Below, one piece after another: positions 9,165-17,122 of a DNA stretch of 37,896 nt. The notes beneath the pieces are model-generated. The model was not told where the DNA came from. It saw only the letters and a list, made by a program, of their open reading frames with translations, and did not search any database. The stretch's first letter is position 1. Each line of letters starts with the position of its first letter. This stretch comes from Isosphaeraceae bacterium (GTDB lineage Bacteria; Planctomycetota; Planctomycetia; Isosphaerales; Isosphaeraceae): positions 1 through 37,896 of the forward strand of contig JANXSY010000202.1 in assembly GCA_025356435.1 (NCBI GenBank). The letters are read 5' to 3'. A program made the translations under genes and the position numbers.

Positions 9165-9923
9165 TCAACGAGAAGGCTTCGCGTCGTCAAGGTCCAGGTT
9201 GAGAAGAAGCACATTGATCCGAGCCGGAGCGCCAAGAATCGCTCCCGAACGATCGGTATGCGTTCGGATCATCTCCTTGACGCGATCGACCGAGATCCCT
9301 CGTGCCGCGGCGACGCGATCGGCCTGATAGTCCGCAGCTTCAGGGCTGATGTGCGGGTCAAGACCTGAGCTGGAGGTCGTCACCAGATCGGTGGGTACGG
9401 CGATCCCCGGGGCCTCGCCGAGCTTCAAGGCGCGAGCGAACGCCTCGTCCTTGGCGGTCGCGACCTTGGGTTCAAGGGCCGCGATCGCCTCTTCATCCGC
9501 CTTGGCCTTCTCTTTGAGTTCAGACTTGGCCTTCAACTCCGCCTGGAGTGCGTCGAGCCGTTCGAGCTTCGCTTTCAGGTCGGGATCACCCGTCTTGGCG
9601 GCGACGAGCTTTGCCGAGTCGATCGCGATCCGATCACGCAAGGCGGGGTTCGTCGTGGCCAGGTTGGAACCGCTGGCTGCGTCGGCGGCGTAGCCGTTGG
9701 CACCAGCGGCCGAAGGGCGAGGCGCGAAATATTTGTCTGAGGCGAACGGCTGAGCGATCAGTTCTGAGCCAACGGTCTTGCCGTCGCGTTCGATCAGGCT
9801 CCCTCGCGCTTGTCGAGGAAAGAGCGTGTGCCCGAGTGCATAAACGGCCGCCGGATAGGCGACGGCACACAGGACAAAGGTCACGAAGCAGGCCAGCACG
9901 GCGTTCAAAGTCTCGCGGATCAT
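9165..9923 (-). CDS. kdpC: Potassium-transporting ATPase subunit KdpC with a coiled-coil insertion
   Basis: KdpC is the single-span subunit that stabilises the KdpFABC potassium pump and supports ATP binding by KdpB. A membrane helix lies at residues of about 6-30, followed by the family motifs FASDKYFAPRPSAAG, GSNLATTNP and later LVTTSSSGLDPHISPEAA. Between GSNLATTNP and VPTDLVTT there are about 83 residues, rich in Lys, Glu, Ala and Leu, against roughly 30 in E. coli KdpC (recalled from memory). The extra part looks like a helical coiled coil. Two ATGs occur, at 9929 and 9923. The Shine-Dalgarno AAGAAGG is 7 bases before the second but only 1-2 bases before the first, so 9923 (252 residues) is chosen. 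It lies 47 bases after kdpB. Confidence 0.93.
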   Translation of the reverse strand: MIRETLNAVLACFVTFVLCAVAYPAAVYALGHTLFPRQARGSLIERDGKTVGSELIAQPFASDKYFAPRPSAAGANGYAADAASGSNLATTNPALRDRIAIDSAKLVAAKTGDPDLKAKLERLDALQAELKAKSELKEKAKADEEAIAALEPKVATAKDEAFARALKLGEAPGIAVPTDLVTTSSSGLDPHISPEAADYQADRVAAARGISVDRVKEMIRTHTDRSGAILGAPARINVLLLNLDLDDAKPSR

Positions 9924-9970
9924 CGTCATGCCTTCTTATGGATAGAGCGGTGTGTGGTCCCGAACTGACG

Positions 9971-12109
9971 TCACTTGATGCCGACGATTGCCAGCAGGGG
10001 GTCGATCGCCAGGTCGATAAGCTTGATCCCGACGAAAGGCGCGATCACGCCGCCCAGGCCGTAGATCAACAGGTTCCTTCGCAGAAGAGCACCCGCGCCG
10101 ACAGGCCGATATCTGACGCCCTGCAACGCGATCGGGATCAGCAAGGGGATGATGATCGCGTTGAAGATCACGGCGGAGAGAATCGCCGAGTAGGCTCCTC
10201 CCCTGGTGGCCAGGCCCATCAGGTCGAGAACTTTCAGACCTGGCAGGGTGACGATGAACATGGCCGGGATGACCGCGAAGTATTTCGCCAGGTCGTTGGC
10301 GATCGAGAAGGTCGTCAGTGCGCCTCGGGTCATGAGGAGCTGCTTGCCGATCTCGACGACCTCAATGAGCTTGGTCGGGTCGCTGTCGAGGTCGACCATG
10401 TTGCCGGCCTCTTTGGCGGCCTGGGTGCCAGAGTTCATCGCGACGCCGATATCAGCCTGGGCCAGGGCCGGCGCGTCATTGGTTCCGTCGCCCATCATGG
10501 CGACGAGCCTTCCGCCTTCCTGCTCCTTGCGGATGTAGGCGAGCTTGACCTCGGGCGTGGCCTGCGCGATGAAGCCGTCGACGCCCGCTTCGAGCGCGAT
10601 CGACTTGGCCGTCAGAGGGTTGTCTCCGGTGACCATCACCACCCGCAGGCCCATCTGCCGGAGTCGGGCGAACCGTTCGCGAATGCCAGGCTTGAGGATA
10701 TCTTCAAGCTTCACGACGCCGATGATCCGGTTGTCTTCGGAGACGGCGAGGGGCGTGGCACCCCCCGAGGCAATCACATCGACGGCCGCCTGGTAGCCCT
10801 CGGGCGGTCGACCGCCAAGTCCTTGAATATAGGTGGCGACGGTGTTAGGGGCACCCTTCCGGAGACTCGAGCCGCCGGGAAGGTCGACTCCGCTCATCCG
10901 GGTCTGCGCTGTGAAATCGATGAAGCGTGAGCCGGACGGGGCTTCGCCATCAAAATCGGCCTGTTGTCGCGCCAACTCAAGAATGCTCTTCCCCTCGGGC
11001 GTGGTGTCGGCCATCGACGCGAGGCCCGCCAACCGAGCGAGGTCGAGCGGCGATGTCCCGCCGAGGGGCACAAATTCCGTGGCCCGACGGTTGCCGATGG
11101 TGATCGTCCCGGTCTTGTCGAGCAGCAGCGTGTCGATATCGCCGGCCACTTCGACGGCCTTGCCGCTCTTGGCGATGATGTTCGCCGCCAGGGCACGGTC
11201 CATACCCGCGATGCCAATCGCCGCGAGCAGAGCACCAATGGTGGTCGGGATCAAGCAGACCAGTAGCGCGATCAAGGTCGGGATTTCGAGCGTGAGGTTG
11301 AAGTATCGGGCCATTGGATAGAGGGTGGCGGTGACGATCAGGAAGATCAGCGAGAAGGCCGCCAGGACGATCGTCAGCGCGATCTCGTTGGGCGTCTTCT
11401 GCCGCGAGGCCCCTTCGACCAGCGCGATCATCTTGTCGAGGAAGCTCTCCCCCGGCCCGGCCGTGACCTGAATCACGATGCGGTCGGAGAGAACGCGGGT
11501 ACCGCCGGTCACTCCGGAATGGTCGCCGCCCGCTTCTCGGATGACGGGCGCGCTCTCACCGGTAATCGCCGACTCGTCGACCGAGGCCACCCCCTCGACA
11601 ACCTCGCCGTCGGTGGGGATCACCTCGCCGGTCTCGACGACCACAAGGTCTCCCGACCGCAGTGTCGTCGAAGAGACGATCTTGCCGCTTTGATTGTCCC
11701 GGCTGGGGATGAGATAAGCGGGAGTGTCAGCGCGGGTGGCGCGGAGACTATCGGCCTGGGCCTTGCCTCTCGCCTCGGCCAGGGCCTCGGCGAAGTTGGC
11801 GAAGAGGACGGTCATGAACAGAAGGATCGTAAGCGCCGCCTGGTAGACGATCATGCCGATCGCTGCGCCGAGGAACACCGATTCGATGGTCACGACCGCC
11901 GTCAGCACGGTGCCGATCTCGACGAGGAACATGACCGGATTACGCGCCATGTTGCGGGGGTCGAGCATCTTGAACGATTGGATGACCGCCATGCGGACGA
12001 GGGCCGGCTCGAAGAGTCGGAGCTTCCGGGTACCTCGCCGCTGGAGCTTGAGAGCATTGACGCCGGAGGCATCCCTCGTGGGCGATCCGACCTGAATATC
12101 GAGGCTCAT
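9971..12109 (-). CDS. kdpB: Potassium-transporting ATPase catalytic subunit KdpB
   Basis: This 712-residue P-type ATPase subunit hydrolyses ATP to drive potassium uptake through KdpA. The motifs are complete: TGES at 183-186, CLIPTT in the membrane-spanning part, DKTGT with the phosphorylated Asp at 331, [10 protein letters not shown], and [23 protein letters not shown] in the P domain. In E. coli the Ser of TGES is phosphorylated to switch the pump off at high potassium; the same Ser is present here (S186). The N-terminus is about 25 residues longer than in E. coli. The start at 12109 (MSLDIQ) follows GAGGG by 9 bases; a longer frame to 12286 would run into kdpA and is not used. It lies 58 bases after kdpA. 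Confidence 0.97.
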   Translation of the reverse strand: MSLDIQVGSPTRDASGVNALKLQRRGTRKLRLFEPALVRMAVIQSFKMLDPRNMARNPVMFLVEIGTVLTAVVTIESVFLGAAIGMIVYQAALTILLFMTVLFANFAEALAEARGKAQADSLRATRADTPAYLIPSRDNQSGKIVSSTTLRSGDLVVVETGEVIPTDGEVVEGVASVDESAITGESAPVIREAGGDHSGVTGGTRVLSDRIVIQVTAGPGESFLDKMIALVEGASRQKTPNEIALTIVLAAFSLIFLIVTATLYPMARYFNLTLEIPTLIALLVCLIPTTIGALLAAIGIAGMDRALAANIIAKSGKAVEVAGDIDTLLLDKTGTITIGNRRATEFVPLGGTSPLDLARLAGLASMADTTPEGKSILELARQQADFDGEAPSGSRFIDFTAQTRMSGVDLPGGSSLRKGAPNTVATYIQGLGGRPPEGYQAAVDVIASGGATPLAVSEDNRIIGVVKLEDILKPGIRERFARLRQMGLRVVMVTGDNPLTAKSIALEAGVDGFIAQATPEVKLAYIRKEQEGGRLVAMMGDGTNDAPALAQADIGVAMNSGTQAAKEAGNMVDLDSDPTKLIEVVEIGKQLLMTRGALTTFSIANDLAKYFAVIPAMFIVTLPGLKVLDLMGLATRGGAYSAILSAVIFNAIIIPLLIPIALQGVRYRPVGAGALLRRNLLIYGLGGVIAPFVGIKLIDLAIDPLLAIVGIK

Positions 12110-12167
12110 CGGGTTCAACCCTCGTGAAGAACAGACTTCCGCGAAGAGAAAAGAGTGACCGGAATGG

Positions 12168-13925
12168 TTAGGGCTTGGCCGACGCGAGTTGGTCGGAGAT
12201 CGGGCCGAGAACAATGGCCGGCATGAAGGACAGGGCACCCACGAGCAGGACCGTACCCATGAGCATGCCAGCGAACGTGATGTCATCGGTCCTTAGCGTG
12301 CCCGAGGTCTGCGGCACTCGCTTCTTGACCGAGAGGAACCCGGCAATGGCCAGCGGCAAGACGAGAGCAGGAAATCGGCCGAGAAGCAGCACGATCCCGG
12401 TGCCAATATTCCACCAGGGGTTGTTGTCGGCCAGCCCCTCGAAGCCCGACCCGTTGTTAGCGGCGGCCGAAGTGAACTCGTAGAGGATCTCACTGAACCC
12501 ATGTGATGAAGGGTTGGCAACGGTGGACGTTCCCCAGGTTGTGGCCGCGAACAGGGCCGTGCCGCAGCAGATCAGGAGCGGATGGAGCAGGATCACGATC
12601 ATCGCGAGCTTGACTTCCTTCGCCTCGACCTTCTTTCCCAGATATTCAGGGGTCCGGCCGACCATCAGCCCGGAGATGAAGACAGCCACGATCATGTACA
12701 TCAACATGTTCTCGAAGCCCGCGCCGATGCCACTGAAGACGACGTTGAGCATCATCATCACCATCGGAACCAGGCCGGCGATCGGGTTGAGGCTATCGTG
12801 CATGCTGTTCACCGACCCGTTCGAGGTCGCGGTGGTGATCGCCGCCCAAGTCGCCGAGGCGACCGCCCCGTTGCGAACCTCCTTGCCCTCCATGTTTGGT
12901 CCCTGAACGACCGGGAGGCCCCTCGCGGCGGCAGAGGGTTTGGACTCGGCGACGATGGCGACCGTTGCCCCGATGACGAGGAACGTGAGCATGACGCCAT
13001 AGATAACCATCGCATGTTTCATGTTTTTGAGCATCAGTCCGGCCATCACGATCGAGGCCATCGGCAAGACGACGATCGAGGCGATCGAGAGCAGGTTGGT
13101 CCAAGGCGAGGGGTTCTCGAACGGGTGTGCCGAATTCGGTCCGAAGAAGCCGCCGCCATTGGTCCCGGCTTGCTTGATCGCGACGAGCGCCGCCACTGGA
13201 CCACGGGCGATCGTCTGGGTCTCCATCTTCGTCGCAACACCGTCGACAGTCGTGGCCGCAGCCGCCTTCTCGAAGGTCATCGGCACGCCGAGGCCGACCA
13301 GACCGACGGCCAGAATCAAGCAGGTCGGACCGAGCACATAGAGGAGTGAACGCATCAGGTCGACGTAAAAATCGCCCAGATTCTTGTCACCTCTCAGCCC
13401 TCGAACCGTGGCGAGCATCACGCAGAGGCCGGATGCCGGGGTCACGAACATCAGCCAGACGATGCAGCCGAGCTGACTGAAGTAGGAGAGATGCTGCTCG
13501 CCCGAATAGTGCTGAAGATTCGTATTAGTGACGAATGAGCAGACGGTGTTGAAGATCACCGCCGTGTCGGCCCCGTCGTGCTGAATGCCCAGGGTGTCTT
13601 TGTAGCCGAGCGCGGTCAGTGGCCCCTTCGCATCGGGATTGAGAAAGGGAATCTTGTCTTGGAAGAAGAGCAGGACAAAGGTCAAGACGAACAGGGCCGC
13701 GTTGAACGCGAGCATCGACAGGGCATAGCGTTTCCAGTCCATCTGCGCGGGCGAACGCTTGCCGATCAGTCGGGTGAAGAACATGGCAAGGCGATCGAGG
13801 CCCCGGCCCTCGCGTGACTCGGGCACGTCAAGCGACCGCCACATGAGCCAGCCCAGGGGGAAAGACGCCGCGATCGGCAGGGCGAACGCCCAGAACGGGT
13901 GCAGCCAAGACATCGAAGATTCCAC
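12168..13925 (-). CDS. kdpA: Potassium-transporting ATPase channel-like subunit KdpA
   Basis: This 585-residue polytopic membrane protein belongs to the superfamily of potassium transporters and provides the potassium selectivity filter of KdpFABC. Visible family segments include [12 protein letters not shown] with HYSGE (residues 125-142, first pore loop), [19 protein letters not shown], and [15 protein letters not shown] (a later pore loop). The GTG at 13925 has GGAG 7 bases upstream and is preferred; an in-frame ATG four codons later (13913) is the alternative. It follows kdpF by 33 bases. Confidence 0.97.
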   Translation of the reverse strand: MESSMSWLHPFWAFALPIAASFPLGWLMWRSLDVPESREGRGLDRLAMFFTRLIGKRSPAQMDWKRYALSMLAFNAALFVLTFVLLFFQDKIPFLNPDAKGPLTALGYKDTLGIQHDGADTAVIFNTVCSFVTNTNLQHYSGEQHLSYFSQLGCIVWLMFVTPASGLCVMLATVRGLRGDKNLGDFYVDLMRSLLYVLGPTCLILAVGLVGLGVPMTFEKAAAATTVDGVATKMETQTIARGPVAALVAIKQAGTNGGGFFGPNSAHPFENPSPWTNLLSIASIVVLPMASIVMAGLMLKNMKHAMVIYGVMLTFLVIGATVAIVAESKPSAAARGLPVVQGPNMEGKEVRNGAVASATWAAITTATSNGSVNSMHDSLNPIAGLVPMVMMMLNVVFSGIGAGFENMLMYMIVAVFISGLMVGRTPEYLGKKVEAKEVKLAMIVILLHPLLICCGTALFAATTWGTSTVANPSSHGFSEILYEFTSAAANNGSGFEGLADNNPWWNIGTGIVLLLGRFPALVLPLAIAGFLSVKKRVPQTSGTLRTDDITFAGMLMGTVLLVGALSFMPAIVLGPISDQLASAKP

Positions 13926-13958
13926 GATCGTGCTCCGGTCAGATGGGTCGGAATCGTC

Positions 13959-14096
13959 TCAGAAACGTTCCGGCCGGATCATGGCATAGGTCAGGTAGAT
14001 CAACGCGGCGACGGTCATGGCGGCCGTCAGGTAGAGGATGAACGGACTGCCGGCGGTGGCAGGGGCGATAGTTTCGGCGGCAAACAGTGCGAACAT
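13959..14096 (-). CDS. kdpF: KdpF, small stabilising subunit of the potassium pump
   Basis: This 45-residue protein is a single membrane helix that ends with YLTYAMIRPERF, the hallmark KdpF C-terminus (Y-L-x-Y-x-L-x-RPE-x-F). In E. coli KdpF (29 residues) sits in the complex and stabilises it like a lipid. The copy here has an N-terminal extension of about 15 residues, rich in Ala and Pro. It lies directly before kdpA on the same strand, and GAGAGGA precedes the ATG. It is short enough to be missed by automatic gene calling. Confidence 0.92.
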   Translation of the reverse strand: MFALFAAETIAPATAGSPFILYLTAAMTVAALIYLTYAMIRPERF

Positions 14097-14116
14097 GTTG
14101 ACGTCCTCTCAGTGAA

Positions 14117-14197
14117 TTAGATTCGGTCGCAAGCGTCGACCAGACCGAAAAAGAGGCCGAAGACGGCCATTCCCAGTAAAAGCGTGATCAGCGACAT
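14117..14197 (-). CDS. 26-residue single-span membrane peptide at the head of kdpFABC
   Basis: The predicted peptide is one hydrophobic helix (SLITLLLGMAVFGLFFGLV) followed by DACDRI. Its ATG at 14197 has one of the best Shine-Dalgarno sequences in the window, GAAGGAGAT, with AAGGAG at 14205-14210 and 7 bases of spacing. It ends 20 bases before kdpF. Similar one-helix peptides ending in an acidic-Cys-basic tail are, from memory, found upstream of kdpF in other phyla, but no function is established. It is most likely an extra small subunit or assembly factor of KdpFABC. The alternative is a leader peptide for translational coupling. Confidence in coding is fairly high; the function is unknown. 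Confidence 0.7.
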   Translation of the reverse strand: MSLITLLLGMAVFGLFFGLVDACDRI

Positions 14198-14204
14198 TCG
14201 GTAT

Positions 14205-14210
14205 CTCCTT
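14205..14210 (-). promoter_or_regulatory. Strong Shine-Dalgarno sequence deciding the start of the 26-residue peptide
   Basis: On the reverse strand AAGGAG, within GAAGGAGAT, lies 7 bases before the ATG at 14197. It selects that start over in-frame Met codons further upstream. About 65-75 bases earlier a small CTCTC-GCC-GAGAG hairpin (14273-14285) sits in the same leader. No convincing sigma70 promoter was found between 14198 and 14316, so the kdp genes may be read from the kinase-regulator transcript. Confidence 0.7.
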
Positions 14211-14316
14211 CGAAACGTCATTGCGTCGTGAGATCGCGTTACCAAGGCGAGCAGTGCACAGGACGAGACAGCCTCTCGGCGAGAGAGATCGAGAGCATTG
14301 CGACAAGACCTGACGA

Positions 14317-15033
14317 TCAATCGCCAGTGTCGATGGGTATCTCGCTCTGGCCGTAGGTGAACCGTTCGTAATAACGGGTCATGTTGTGTTTGGCGGGTTC
14401 ATAGCTGCGATCGGCCTTCAGGGCTGCGCGGTATTCGCGGAAAGAGGCGTCGTGCTCGTTCTGGAGTTCGTGCAGAACGCCCTTGAGGTTACTCGCCTCG
14501 GCCGAGTTGGCGTTGAGGGCGATTGCCTGCTTGAGATAGACTTCGGCCTCCTGGAACGATCGGCGATTCAAAGCGCGCTTGGCTCGGATCATATTATCAT
14601 TGAATTGGATCGCCGGAGCGACGACGTCTGGGGGGGCCGATGGCGGCGACAGACGATTCGCTGCATGTCGCCCAACCACTTCGGATACGACTGCGCGCAG
14701 GCTCTCGGGAGTGAGCGGCTTCGAGATGAAATCGATCGCCCCGAGCCTCATCGCGGCGACCGCATCGGGTATGCTCCCGTGCGCCGTCACGATGACCACG
14801 GGCACGTCGAGACCCGCCGCTCGGAGTCTCTTGAGTGTCTCCATGCCGCCGAGTCGGGGCATCTGGAGATCGAGCAGAACGAGGTCGGGCAGGGACTCGT
14901 TCAGCTTCGTCAGAGCCTCTTCTCCGTCGGAGGCTTCCCGGACGCGGTATCCGCTCGATTCCAACGTCATACGAAAGACGAGCCGGACGTTGGGCTCGTC
15001 GTCGACGATCAGGATCTGAGTGTGATCGTTCAT
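14317..15033 (-). CDS. Response regulator with receiver and TPR-like output, no DNA-binding domain
   Basis: This 238-residue protein has a complete receiver domain: acidic pair at DDE (residues 11-13), phospho-acceptor D55 in LVLLDLQMP, the signalling Thr/Ser in VTAHGS and the conserved Lys in SKPLT. After a Pro-rich linker (about 130-150), residues of about 155-225 form TPR-like helices (RALNRRSFQEAEVYLKQAI; AEASNLKGVLHELQNEHDAS). There is no winged helix or other DNA-binding module, so it is not a KdpE orthologue and probably acts by protein contact. Its ATG at 15033 overlaps the kinase stop codon (ATGA), and the Shine-Dalgarno GGAAGGAGAGG lies in the kinase gene, so the two are translationally coupled cognate partners. 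Confidence 0.88.
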   Translation of the reverse strand: MNDHTQILIVDDEPNVRLVFRMTLESSGYRVREASDGEEALTKLNESLPDLVLLDLQMPRLGGMETLKRLRAAGLDVPVVIVTAHGSIPDAVAAMRLGAIDFISKPLTPESLRAVVSEVVGRHAANRLSPPSAPPDVVAPAIQFNDNMIRAKRALNRRSFQEAEVYLKQAIALNANSAEASNLKGVLHELQNEHDASFREYRAALKADRSYEPAKHNMTRYYERFTYGQSEIPIDTGD

Positions 15034-16898
15034 GATGCCTCTCCTTCCCACCCGATCATTGAGCCGTCGTTTGTTGATGATGAAAGCGTGAACGTAAATG
15101 TCGCTCCACGTCCCGGCGTGCTGGCGACGTCGATCTGTCCGCCGTGGGCGACCACGATCTCGCGGGTAATCGCCAGTCCGAGTCCGGCACCGTGCCCGGA
15201 TCGCGATCCGGGCACGCGGTAGAATCGGTCGAAGATGCGTGCGAGGTGTTCCTCGGCGATCCCCTCGCCGCTGTCCCGAACCTCGAAGCGAACCAAACCG
15301 TTTTCAGCGAACGCAGAGATGTGAATGTGGCCTCCGCGTTCGGTATGGTCCAAGGCATTGCCGATCAGGTTGTCGAAGACGTGAGCGATCCGTTCTTTGT
15401 CGACAAGCACGGGATGCATCTCGGGAGCGACCTCGGTCTCGATCGTGACGCCGGCATCTCTCGCCTGGTCGGCGAACCGCGTCGCGCTCTCGGAGACGAG
15501 GTCCGCCACGGCGACGGCCTGAAGATCGAGACGAACCCGACCTTGTTCGATTCGCGTCAGATCCAGGAGGTCATTGACCATGGCGAGAAGTCGGTCGGAA
15601 TCCTGTCGGGCCGCCAGCAAGAGTTCAACCTGTTTGGGAAGGAGCGGTCCGACGATCTCCTCTAATAACAAGTGAACAGCCATTTGCATGCTCGTCAGCG
15701 GTGTCTTGAGTTCGTGGCTGACGGTCGAGACCATGTCGCTCTTGAGCTGGTCCAGTAAGCGAAACCGGGTCACGTCCGCGAGCACGACCGCTGCGCCAAG
15801 CAACCCCTCGTGCTCGTCACGGATCGCCAGAACTTTCGGCAGAAGGTGACGCTCCTGGCCACCTTCGCGGATCGTGACCGCGTGTTCGAAGCCTGTTGGT
15901 TTGTAATCAGCATGACCTTTGAGCACATCAGCGAGACGTAATCCAATGTCATCTGGGGGATTCCACGGGACAGTGTCACCCTCGATCGGAGCGACTCCCA
16001 GGAGTCGGCGAGCCACCGGATTGGCACGCTCAACGGAGCCTGTCAGATCAACGACGACGACGGGATCAGGGAAGGAGTCGATCGTCGCCTGAGCCGTCTT
16101 TTGTGCCCGTAAAAATCTGGCGGTCCCAGCCTGTTGGAACTCGCGGATCCGGCGGGCCATCACGTTGAACGCGTCGGCCAGTTCCCCCAACTCGTCCCTC
16201 GACGGCACCGGCACGACTTGTTCGAGGTTACCCCCGGCCATCGCTCGTGCGGCATTTGTCACCGATCGGATCGGTCCGAGGATCGACCGGCTCAGGAACA
16301 CGACGATGGACGTCGCGATCAACGTCGAGCCGACGAGGGCGACGATCATCCACCGCGTCGAAAGCCTGGCAGCCGTCCTCGCGCGGCGATCCATCTCCTC
16401 CATGTTCCTCTGATTGAGGTTGAGCACGTCGTCGGCTCGATCCTTGATCTGGTTGAAGGTCGGGAGCAACAGGTCAAAATAGTGTCGAGTTCGGCCCGCA
16501 ACATCAGACTGTGAGATTGCGAAGAACTGGTCGCTCAGCGTGGTATAGCGGGCGTAGTGCGAGGTCAGGTCGTCAGCCATCCCCTGCTCATCGGGAAGGG
16601 TCACGTTATTTCGCTCGATGCTCAGGTTCTTCTCGAAGAGAGGTCGGGAGTCGCGGAATTGGTCGCGGGCCCTCGCTTCCTGCCCGCCGACGGCGAACAG
16701 GAACGCTGAGTCCATGCGCTCCAAAGCCTCTTTCATATTCTGAGCTGCGAGCACACTCGCATAATTCTCACGGAGAATGACGTCGATGTTTCCGCCGAGG
16801 CTGTGGAACATGACGACCGCCCAAAGTCCAAGCCCAACCATAACGGCTAGCAGAGGGGCAATCCCCATCATTAACCTTGATCTTAACGTTCGGAACAT
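15030..16898 (-). CDS. Membrane sensor histidine kinase with HAMP and PAS domains in the kdp island
   Basis: This is a 622-residue inner-membrane kinase. A first membrane helix (about residues 11-32) is followed by an extracytoplasmic helical-bundle sensor (33-180), a second helix (about 183-203) and a HAMP domain (204-257). A PAS domain (about 268-380) with SFPDPVVVVDLTGSVERANP comes next. HisKA has H395 in VSHELKTPL, and the ATPase domain has N-box DNLIGNALDH, G1 DSGEGI and G2 GHGAGLGLAI. It should autophosphorylate and pass phosphate to the overlapping receiver-TPR protein, and perhaps to the NtrC-type regulator upstream. It supplies the kinase module that the short KdpD lacks. AAGAGG lies 5 bases before the ATG. 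A sigma54-type promoter lies about 75 bases upstream. Confidence 0.93.
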   Translation of the reverse strand: MFRTLRSRLMMGIAPLLAVMVGLGLWAVVMFHSLGGNIDVILRENYASVLAAQNMKEALERMDSAFLFAVGGQEARARDQFRDSRPLFEKNLSIERNNVTLPDEQGMADDLTSHYARYTTLSDQFFAISQSDVAGRTRHYFDLLLPTFNQIKDRADDVLNLNQRNMEEMDRRARTAARLSTRWMIVALVGSTLIATSIVVFLSRSILGPIRSVTNAARAMAGGNLEQVVPVPSRDELGELADAFNVMARRIREFQQAGTARFLRAQKTAQATIDSFPDPVVVVDLTGSVERANPVARRLLGVAPIEGDTVPWNPPDDIGLRLADVLKGHADYKPTGFEHAVTIREGGQERHLLPKVLAIRDEHEGLLGAAVVLADVTRFRLLDQLKSDMVSTVSHELKTPLTSMQMAVHLLLEEIVGPLLPKQVELLLAARQDSDRLLAMVNDLLDLTRIEQGRVRLDLQAVAVADLVSESATRFADQARDAGVTIETEVAPEMHPVLVDKERIAHVFDNLIGNALDHTERGGHIHISAFAENGLVRFEVRDSGEGIAEEHLARIFDRFYRVPGSRSGHGAGLGLAITREIVVAHGGQIDVASTPGRGATFTFTLSSSTNDGSMIGWEGEAS

Positions 16899-16974
16899 GA
16901 ATGCCTCTTAAGAACGCCTTGCCGAAGAGCACGAGTTCGATGAGGCCGAACTCACCAAGCCGCAACAAGGGAAT

Positions 16975-16988
16975 GCAACGACCGTGCC
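16975..16988 (-). promoter_or_regulatory. Sigma54-type (-24/-12) promoter upstream of the kinase gene
   Basis: The reverse strand reads AGGCACGGTCGTTGCAT. This matches the sigma54 consensus TGGCACG-N4-TTGCA/T except for the first base. The invariant GG (16987-16988) and GC (16975-16976) are separated by exactly 10 bases. Transcription would start near 16963, about 65 bases before the kinase ATG at 16898. The gene immediately upstream encodes a sigma54 activator with an intact GAFTGA motif, which makes the site much more credible than a chance match. Confidence 0.72.
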
Positions 16989-16998
16989 TAAGCGGAAA

Positions 16999-17089
16999 GA
17001 TAATCGTTATCGCAAGTGCAGTAGCGACTTACGAAATAACGTCGTCGTCGCAACCGTCGTTGGCTGAATCGCTGATCATGCACAATGCA
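16999..17089 (-). promoter_or_regulatory. Candidate activator or operator sites upstream of the sigma54 promoter
   Basis: Two symmetric elements lie upstream of the -24 box. GATAA-TCG-TTATC (16999-17011) is a perfect interrupted palindrome 10 bases from the -24 GG. TGCA-CAA-TGCA (17079-17089) is centred about 120 bases before the predicted transcription start, the usual distance for an NtrC-type enhancer. Either could bind the Fis-like helix-turn-helix of the regulator encoded at 17123-18460. This is pattern evidence only. Confidence 0.35.
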
Positions 17090-17122
17090 CGACCGGAGAT
17101 GCAGAACGCAGGGACGAGTCGG

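Noticed and set aside
9548..10930. Long plus-strand frame (460 codons) opposite kdpC and kdpB
   Set aside because: It lies opposite highly conserved kdp genes and has a low-complexity Arg/Asp-rich product without motifs.
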